DNA from: Candidatus Yanofskyibacteriota bacterium
GTDB lineage: Bacteria > Patescibacteria > Paceibacteria > 2-02-FULL-40-12 > IGHO2-12-FULL-4
NCBI GenBank assembly: GCA_016185525.1
Contig: JACPNK010000005.1
Location: forward strand, 96,449 to 160,448
Direction of reading: 5' to 3'
Length of the DNA: 64,000 nt
Below are positions 58,165 to 64,000 of this stretch, piece after piece. Both the position numbers and the translations under genes were made by a program. Position 1 is the stretch's first letter. Each line of letters starts with the position of its first letter. The notes under the pieces were generated by a model. It was not told the DNA's origin. It saw only the letters and a list, made by a program, of their open reading frames with translations, and searched no databases.

Positions 58165-60270
58165 ATGGGAAGCCAAAAGGGAGCAAAAATTGGTTTTGCT
58201 TCTCGCGTTGACTATGGCTCGTCAGGTTTCCGCAGTGGACTTGTCAGGGCAGGGTTTGAGATTTTTGTTAAGGAGCAAGTTAACTTTATTGTAATGCCGG
58301 GCGGGTTGGTGGCAAAAAAGGCGTTAACTGAAAAAATGAATGCTTGGATTAAAGAGCGGTTAAGTATTAGAAAGTCTGGCGGGTCTAAAAAAAACAATGG
58401 AAGAACTAAATTAGGAAAAAAGAAAAACGGCAACGGCCTTTCTGCTTCGGAAAAGTTGAGAATAAAAAAAGGAGAACTGCGGGCGGAATTCTTGTCCGGG
58501 GTTGCCAAAGAACTCGCCGAACTTATTCCGGTAACGACTGTCACGGATCCCGAAGATGCGACCAAGAAAAAAAGTCTGGATTTGTTTATCACAACCAGTC
58601 CGGCTTTTGACGGAGAAATCGGAGAAGATGTGGCCCAATTGTTGGCCGAACTGCGCCCAGATATAAAAGTCTGGAATGTCGGCGGTGATCGTTTTCCGGT
58701 TCTTTACGTGGATAAGCTTATCTGGGCGCTAGCTCCATCCAAAGCAACCTGGATGCGAGGCGACTACTTCAGCACTCCCGTAGAAAGAGTTATTAAGGAC
58801 AAAATAAAACAAACTTCGCAAAGTTCACCTGACCGTTTTGTTGTCGGTTGTTTTGGTTCAAGCATCAACAAAACCAAAGGTGAGTTAAAATATGCTTACG
58901 TTTCCGTTCCGGCACTTTCACGCTTAGAAGAAACGCGGGTCAACGAAAACCAGATTGGCGTTTGTGTGCTTGAGTACCCTGCCGATAATAGCGATTCGCT
59001 TTGGCGCAATTACAGCTTAAAGGACGTGGTTAGTCGGGAGTTAGACTTTATTGTTCCACCGACAGAAACCAGCAGTCTTCAGAAAAAAATGATTGACATC
59101 ATGAAGACCAGGGGGTGGGCTACTCCGGGAATATTGAGAAATGCTCTTAAAGATATTCCTTTGGATAAGATTAAGGCTGGAATGGCGGAATTAATGAAGT
59201 TAAAAACCTTCAGGCGTATGGGGGAAAACTGGCCTGGTATTGTTTACAAAGAAAGTGGCAAGAAGTATTACTTTGATCTTGACTTCATCCAACACCGTCT
59301 AAAATATGCTTTGCCGAACGGACCATTCAAAGAAGATCGTATCGTGTCTTTTTCTTGTCTTCACACCGGTTCCATAGAAACTGACTACGATTTTTTTAGA
59401 AACGAACTACCCAAAATTATTCTAAAACATAACGTAGATATTCTTGTTAATGTCGGCGATCTCATAGAGGGTATGAAGCATTTTTTGGACCGAAAAGGTG
59501 AGATTATTGCCGGAATGAATAATTATACAATCCAAGAAGAAGCTGCTGCTAATCTGGTGGGTGCTGTCATGGAAGAAGTGTTCAACATTCGTTTTGCCAA
59601 GGCTTTAGCGGGAGAAACGGGAGAAGTAACTCCAGACATAGTTCATTCCATCGTTAAACAGAGTTTGATTGATTTGAAAAACAAACTAGGCAACCATGAC
59701 CTTTGGCAGATAGATGACGGACATACTCCTTTGCGAGTTTTTGAACTCACTATAGTAAATTATTTAGCCGACAAAATTACAGAAACACTTGCTAAAAAAA
59801 AGTTGTCTTGTTCGGACCTACGGGGAATAGTTGAAAGTAAAATTATCCGTAGTGATCTTTTTGAACTGCCATCGGGCTTGAAAGTTTCCGTTCAGCATCC
59901 GCATATGGCTCGGGCCAAAACCACTTCTCTGCGTCCGCAGGAAATGCTGGAGTTTGCCAAAAGGCAAGGGTGCCAAGTTGCTATCGGCGGAAATTTCCAC
60001 GTGAGCGAAAATATTGAAGAGTGGGATATGGACTTAGGTCAGTGCGTTTGCCAAGAACTAGGCACACTTAAACACGGCTCTAATTTTGAAAGAAACAAAA
60101 TGAAGATGGTTGATCAAGGAGTGGGAGTATTAAGAGTACTCTCAAAAGACAAAAGGATTATTGTGACCGAAAGTGTTTTTTATGGTCAGCCTCAACCAAC
60201 TTCTCCTATCAGTAATATAAAAATTGTAAATGAGATTTTGCAGAAGATGAAAGTAGATCCAATAAAATAA
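58165..60270 (+). CDS. large metallophosphoesterase-like protein
   Basis: 701 residues with AAAGGAG upstream. The C-terminal half has an ordered calcineurin-like phosphoesterase motif set: FSCLHTGS (about 394-401, Cys where DxH expects Asp), NVGDLIEG (about 428), KLGNHDLW (about 507), VQHPHM (about 575) and GGNFHVSE (about 608). Spacing is enlarged between GD and GNHD. The N-terminal half has a lysine-rich linker (about 70-110), an alpha/beta part (LFITTSPAFDGEIGEDVAQL, WNVGGDRFPVLYV) and a winged-helix-like stretch (about 315-365). No named protein fits; a nuclease or repair role is possible. Confidence 0.65.
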   Translation: MGSQKGAKIGFASRVDYGSSGFRSGLVRAGFEIFVKEQVNFIVMPGGLVAKKALTEKMNAWIKERLSIRKSGGSKKNNGRTKLGKKKNGNGLSASEKLRIKKGELRAEFLSGVAKELAELIPVTTVTDPEDATKKKSLDLFITTSPAFDGEIGEDVAQLLAELRPDIKVWNVGGDRFPVLYVDKLIWALAPSKATWMRGDYFSTPVERVIKDKIKQTSQSSPDRFVVGCFGSSINKTKGELKYAYVSVPALSRLEETRVNENQIGVCVLEYPADNSDSLWRNYSLKDVVSRELDFIVPPTETSSLQKKMIDIMKTRGWATPGILRNALKDIPLDKIKAGMAELMKLKTFRRMGENWPGIVYKESGKKYYFDLDFIQHRLKYALPNGPFKEDRIVSFSCLHTGSIETDYDFFRNELPKIILKHNVDILVNVGDLIEGMKHFLDRKGEIIAGMNNYTIQEEAAANLVGAVMEEVFNIRFAKALAGETGEVTPDIVHSIVKQSLIDLKNKLGNHDLWQIDDGHTPLRVFELTIVNYLADKITETLAKKKLSCSDLRGIVESKIIRSDLFELPSGLKVSVQHPHMARAKTTSLRPQEMLEFAKRQGCQVAIGGNFHVSENIEEWDMDLGQCVCQELGTLKHGSNFERNKMKMVDQGVGVLRVLSKDKRIIVTESVFYGQPQPTSPISNIKIVNEILQKMKVDPIK

Positions 60271-60295
60271 AAACCCGATTGTAATCGGGTTTTTT
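60271..60295 (+). terminator. rho-independent terminator
   Basis: AAACCCGAT/ATCGGGTTT stem with a 4-base loop and T run, between the convergent phosphoesterase-like and regulator genes. Confidence 0.85.
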
Positions 60296-60553
60296 CTATT
60301 CTATTTCTATTTCTAGTTTTCTGAACTTTGGTTTCTCCGGTTCTAGTTTGGGGGGCGGAGAAAAAGTTTTACCTTGGCTTCCTTCAATTTCTTTTAACAA
60401 ATTTTCCACATCAGAAACTTTGTAGAGACGGTAATTGTTTAAAGGGTTGCGGTAGGCGACAAGCCTGCCTTTTTGGTCCCAGTTGCGAACTGTCAAGGGG
60501 CTGACTCCAATAATTTTAGCTACTTCATTAACTGTTAGGTATTGTTTGGGCAT
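60296..60553 (-). CDS. MerR/excisionase-type DNA-binding protein
   Basis: 85 residues. YLTVNEVAKIIGVSPLTVRNWDQKGRLVAYRNPLNNYRLYKVSDVENLL is a winged helix-turn-helix of the MerR/excisionase type (residues 4-53), followed by a Pro/Lys-rich tail. No effector domain. It faces away from the large surface-protein gene, with a 437-base gap holding palindromic sequence. Confidence 0.85.
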   Translation of the reverse strand: MPKQYLTVNEVAKIIGVSPLTVRNWDQKGRLVAYRNPLNNYRLYKVSDVENLLKEIEGSQGKTFSPPPKLEPEKPKFRKLEIEIE

Positions 60554-60990
60554 AGTTTACACAACTACTAATTATTAATTTTTAACTGCCAACAAGATTA
60601 AAATATCCAGTTTGTTTAGAGCGAAGATTATAATATTTTATTAAACTTTTTGGTATGAACCTTTTGTAACCTCTGATACTAAGTATTATACGTCCTGCGT
60701 GATTGGCAAACAACAGTAAAACTGTGGACAACTGACAACATTTTTGGCGAGTATTTGGGCTTTATTTTTAGCGCCTTTTTAAACGTCAGTTTTTACTTTA
60801 TTTGACTGCTAAACTTATCAACATTTTCAATGTTTCCAATGTTATACTTTAACTATTAAAAAGAGCCAAAAATTTAAGTAAAAAATCAGCCGAAAAGTTT
60901 ATAACCAAAAAGTAAAAAAACTAAATAAAACAATATCAGATATGTTATCGGATATTGTATCGGATAACATATTCTATCAGTAAAAATTAC
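60554..60990 (+). promoter_or_regulatory. long regulatory gap upstream of the surface-protein gene
   Basis: 437 bases, AT-rich, no gene seen. Contains an extended -10-like TGTTATACT at 60840-60848 preceded by the tandem CAATGTT-TC-CAATGTT, and then an overlapping palindrome block at 60931-60972: TATCGGATA repeated at 60946 and 60958, ATATGTTATC/GATAACATAT arms at 60940 and 60963, and CAATATC/GATATTG at 60931 and 60951. The 12-base repeat spacing is about one helical turn, as in operators. Confidence 0.55.
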
Positions 60991-63900
60991 GTGCCTAAAA
61001 AGAAAATAAAAAAACTCAAATATATCTCCATGTTGGAGGCCTCCAGACTGTGTTCTTATTCACAGGAATATTTGAGTTTATTGGCTCGTAAGAAACAAAT
61101 TTTTTCCAAGAAGATTGGCCGTAATTGGTGCACTACAGCAGAAGCAGTGGCTGAATATGTGGAAAAAAGAGCTCAAGAAAGTTTGCGTTTTGTTCAGCCG
61201 ATTATTGATTCAACTCATGGTCAAGGTCTGACAGGCCAAGCCAGTTCTGGCTCAAAACCTTTTTTATCCGGCCGGGCTAAAACTTTATTAAGCTTTGTTG
61301 TCCTCGGCGGTCTTGTTTTTTTTCTCATATCCACCGTCAGCATAACTAAACCAAGTTTTTCTAATCCTTCCGCTCTTATCTCTTTTTCCCTTCCCAGCTA
61401 CATCAAAAACATTCCCAGTGTCTTAAAACAAATCGCCGGTAATCTTTTTTCTGACTCAAATCAGGCCTTGCGGGAGTTGACTAAAAAAGTTTCCGAGCTT
61501 GAGAATAGAACTGTCCCTCTGCCTTTAACCCGAGATAAGAATATTGTTACCCAGCCGGTCAAAGAACGTGTCATTGAAACGAGGACTAAAACCACAGAAA
61601 AAATTACTGTCAGTAATTCAGATCTGGAAAAACTGGCCAGCCAAGTCGTCAGTCAAGGTTTAAGAATAGACTCTTTGGCTTCTTTGAACTCTCTCGAACA
61701 AAGATTTGACGATTTAAGATTAACGGTCAATTCCAGACTCTCCAACGTCCCCACCATTCTCATTCCTCCCCCCACTTCTACTGGCGCCGGTATAACTGTC
61801 CTTAATCCGGCTAACCTTGAATCTCAAGTTGCTACCATCTCTCGTCTCTTGACTGTTCAGGGGAATTTGTCCGTTGAGGGCAACACTATTTTGGGTGATG
61901 CTGCTGCTGACACCATTACTTTCAAAGCCAGCTCTCTCTCTATTCCCAACGACTTGACTATCTCTGACGGCAACGTAACTTTCTCCGGTAACCTGACTAA
62001 CTCTGCGGCTCTTTTCTTAAGTAACGCTTCTGTCTCTTCCGCTTTTGAAGTTGGCTCAAACAAATTTTATGTCTCCGGTTCAAACAATTTTATCGGCTTA
62101 AACACCAACAACCCGACTACCATCTTGGAAGTCCAAGGCACCGCCTCCGCCTCTTACCTTCTTACCGGCAATACCTTGCAAGTTGGGGGATACAGTTCAG
62201 CGGCTTATTCAAGATTCGGCACGACTGCTACTACCCACAGCAACTATATTTCTGCCAACAACGACCTTTTGGTCTCGGGCGATTTAGAAGTCAGATCTTC
62301 CTTGTCTATCGGTGGCACCGCTTCCATATCAGGCAGTCTTTTTGTCTTTGGTAATATCGGCATTGGCACAACTTCTGTCCCAAATCAATTGACTGTTATC
62401 GGTTCCGGCTCTTTCACCGGCCAGCTTAAAGCTACCAGAAATCCAACTCAAGCTCACACCGGAACCTGGCCCAATTTTACCAATACTAATGACTCTACTT
62501 TCCTGGTTAACCCCTCTTCCCCTGTAGCTGATGGCAATATCATTTCCTATGTCAACGGCTCCAATCCTAAATTTGTCGTTGATACGGAGGGCGATGTCTT
62601 TGTTGCCGGCAACTTAACTCTTTCCGGCACTACTACTCAATCCACTACCAGTATTACCGGCGATCTCTTGGTTGAAGGTAACTCCAGACTGGGTGATGCG
62701 CAGACCGATGTAATTAAACTGTCTGGTATTATTCGTCCCTATTCCTTAACCACTTTTCCGCTTTTAGTCCGCGCCTCTGCCTCCCAGACAGTGGATGTCT
62801 TCAGATTCCAGGATTCAGACGCCAACACTCTCTTAACCCTAGACCAAGGCACCGGCTTACTCACCGCCTCTTCCGGCTTTAACTTTGCTTTAGGAGGTTC
62901 TACGGCAACAGTCTCTTACTCCAGACTAGGCACTGGCACCACAACTTACTCAAATGAAATTTCAAGATTCAACGACCTGCTCATCTCCGGCAACTTAGAA
63001 GTTGATCTCAAATCTTTCTTTGACGGTCCGACTGAAGTCCAGGGCACCGCTTCCGCCTCTTACCTCCTGACTGGCAATACTTTGCAGGTGGGAGGATTTG
63101 CTTCTGCCGCCTACAACAGATTTGGCACCACCGCTACCACTCACAGTAACTATATTTCCGCCAGCAATGACCTGTTGATTGCTGGCGATCTGGAAGGCCG
63201 TGGCAGTTTGTCTTTTGCCGGCACGGCTTCTCTATCCAATACCCTCTGGGTATCACCGGGAGGTTACAGCGGGAATGTCGGGATTGGGACGACGAGTCCT
63301 CAACGCCTTTTGCATGTTGCTGGAAATTCGGCATTCGGGGCTAATGTAACGCCTATAGCCAACTCTATTATATCGGTCGGAAATGCCGCTTCGGGTGTCG
63401 ATGACATCAGCATCAGTACTGGCAACGCTTACGGGGTCATTACTGAACCAGTTATAGGAATTACTGGCAACTCCTCCAATTTAGCCACAGAGTATCTCCA
63501 CTCCGTGGCCAATGTTTCCAGTGGAATTACCCTCTCAAATCAATATGGTCTATATATCGGTAGCTTATCAAAAACCGGTACTGGGACGGTTACAAATGCA
63601 TACGGGTTGTATGTAAATACACCAACTTCTGCAACGAATAACTATGGCGCTTATATTGCCGGCAACGTCGGCATTAACACTACCGCCCCCTCCACCGTCT
63701 TTGAAGTCCAAGGCACCGCCTCTGCCTCTTACCTTCTGACCGGCAATACTCTGCAGGTCGGAGGGTTTGCGTCTACCGCCTACTCAAGATTCGGCACAAG
63801 TACCACCGGCCATTCCAATTACATCTCAACTACCAATGACCTCTTAATCTCTGGCGATCTGGAAGTAAGAGGCACCGTCTCCTTTGGCGGAGTCGCTTCC

Positions 63901-64000
63901 ATATCAGGCGTCACTTCACTCAATGGCGTTAGATATACCTGGCCCTCGGCTGATGGCTCAGCCAACCAAAGATTAACCACCAATGGTTCAGGCACTCTTA
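60991..64000 (+). CDS. HTH-transmembrane-fibre surface protein, 3' end outside window
   Basis: Open from GTG at 60991 to the window edge (1003 codons, no stop). Order: N-terminal helix-turn-helix-like domain KYISMLEASRLCSYSQEYLSLLARKK...RNWCTTAEAVAEYVEKR (residues about 10-66), a membrane helix SFVVLGGLVFFLISTVSI (about 102-119), a coiled-coil/linker region (about 145-255) and a long Gly/Ser/Thr/Asn-rich beta-repeat fibre. A repeat of about 55 residues (EVQGTASASYLLTGNTLQVGG...NDLLISGDLE) occurs near 62128, 63040 and 63706. IGIGTTSP-type repeats resemble tail-fibre and adhesin stalks. No start better than GTG is evident; ATG at 61033 is the alternative. Confidence 0.8.
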   Translation, partial: MPKKKIKKLKYISMLEASRLCSYSQEYLSLLARKKQIFSKKIGRNWCTTAEAVAEYVEKRAQESLRFVQPIIDSTHGQGLTGQASSGSKPFLSGRAKTLLSFVVLGGLVFFLISTVSITKPSFSNPSALISFSLPSYIKNIPSVLKQIAGNLFSDSNQALRELTKKVSELENRTVPLPLTRDKNIVTQPVKERVIETRTKTTEKITVSNSDLEKLASQVVSQGLRIDSLASLNSLEQRFDDLRLTVNSRLSNVPTILIPPPTSTGAGITVLNPANLESQVATISRLLTVQGNLSVEGNTILGDAAADTITFKASSLSIPNDLTISDGNVTFSGNLTNSAALFLSNASVSSAFEVGSNKFYVSGSNNFIGLNTNNPTTILEVQGTASASYLLTGNTLQVGGYSSAAYSRFGTTATTHSNYISANNDLLVSGDLEVRSSLSIGGTASISGSLFVFGNIGIGTTSVPNQLTVIGSGSFTGQLKATRNPTQAHTGTWPNFTNTNDSTFLVNPSSPVADGNIISYVNGSNPKFVVDTEGDVFVAGNLTLSGTTTQSTTSITGDLLVEGNSRLGDAQTDVIKLSGIIRPYSLTTFPLLVRASASQTVDVFRFQDSDANTLLTLDQGTGLLTASSGFNFALGGSTATVSYSRLGTGTTTYSNEISRFNDLLISGNLEVDLKSFFDGPTEVQGTASASYLLTGNTLQVGGFASAAYNRFGTTATTHSNYISASNDLLIAGDLEGRGSLSFAGTASLSNTLWVSPGGYSGNVGIGTTSPQRLLHVAGNSAFGANVTPIANSIISVGNAASGVDDISISTGNAYGVITEPVIGITGNSSNLATEYLHSVANVSSGITLSNQYGLYIGSLSKTGTGTVTNAYGLYVNTPTSATNNYGAYIAGNVGINTTAPSTVFEVQGTASASYLLTGNTLQVGGFASTAYSRFGTSTTGHSNYISTTNDLLISGDLEVRGTVSFGGVASISGVTSLNGVRYTWPSADGSANQRLTTNGSGTL

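Noticed and set aside
1..64000. Recoded TGA (glycine), as in some candidate-phylum groups
   Set aside because: TGA ends polA, the LhgO-like gene and others at expected positions and is absent in frame from conserved genes.
1..64000. CRISPR array or prophage
   Set aside because: No regularly spaced direct repeats, Cas genes, terminase, portal or integrase found; the fibre-like repeats at 62-64 kb lie in a membrane-anchored protein.

Overview
The window reads as a chromosome segment from a small-genome member of the Candidate Phyla Radiation (Patescibacteria, most likely a Parcubacteria-type lineage). This is inferred from its very compact layout, shortened translation factors (IF-2, EF-Ts and RF1 all lack parts present in most bacteria), a full type IV pilus cluster beside a membrane-anchored fibre protein, and small palindromic repeats scattered through genes. 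TGA is used as a stop (for example at the end of polA), so the code is standard. The DNA is moderately AT-rich. No CRISPR array, rRNA, transposase, integrase or recognisable prophage was seen.

Layout. 1-4.5 kb: polA (5' end outside the window), a DUF3048 lipoprotein-like gene and holA. 4.5-11.8 kb: a four-gene island with two different PrkA-type AAA ATPases flanking a YeaH-type von Willebrand protein and a SpoVR/YcgB protein. 11.9-23.3 kb: a membrane glycosyltransferase, recG, small genes, a sugar nucleotidyltransferase, a LAGLIDADG endonuclease, a VanX-like dipeptidase, rbfA, infB and a PBP1A-type peptidoglycan synthase. 23.4-27.5 kb: an LhgO-like oxidase, three tRNA-Ser genes, a RelE-type toxin-antitoxin pair, a membrane-anchored protein and comF. 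27.5-38.5 kb: type IV pilus cluster (pilM, pilN, pilO, small protein, pilB, pilT, pilC, major pilin, pilD, four minor pilin-like genes). 38.6-53.2 kb: ligA, a beta-barrel-like secreted protein, a glutaredoxin, superoxide dismutase, a PMT-family glycosyltransferase, trxB, a carbon block (rpiB, hydroxyacid dehydrogenase, rpe, PfkB kinase, fba), HicBA and rplY. 53.2-58 kb: prfA, rpmE, rpsB, tsf, a TPR protein, tRNA-Thr x3, tRNA-Tyr, tRNA-Trp, an HNH endonuclease and rpmG. 58-64 kb: a metallophosphoesterase-like protein, a MerR/excisionase-type regulator and, running off the right edge, an HTH-membrane-fibre protein of more than 1000 residues.

The most unusual aspect is the repeat content. Small perfect or near-perfect palindromes sit in frame inside conserved housekeeping genes (recG, pilD, ligA, trxB, rpiB, fba, possibly holA). 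They add residues where the protein families normally have none, and some share a core sequence between genes. This resembles the coding palindromic elements of Rickettsia. Separately, a structured element lies directly downstream of tRNA-Leu and tRNA-Ser(GCT). It carries a stretch complementary to the T-arm of the adjacent tRNA, and at tRNA-Ser it is bounded by a direct repeat of the tRNA 3' end. A third repeat pair flanks pilD and shows compensatory base changes in its stems. A 193-bp element with perfect 27-bp inverted ends lies between infB and the PBP gene.

Expression signals fall into two styles. Many genes have a good -10 box ending only about 5-10 bases before the start codon, implying leaderless mRNAs (GT2, pilM, ligA, glutaredoxin, trxB, hicB, the dehydrogenase, rpsB). 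The PrkA island, the 16.4-kb hypothetical gene and the phosphoesterase-like gene instead have clear Shine-Dalgarno sequences.
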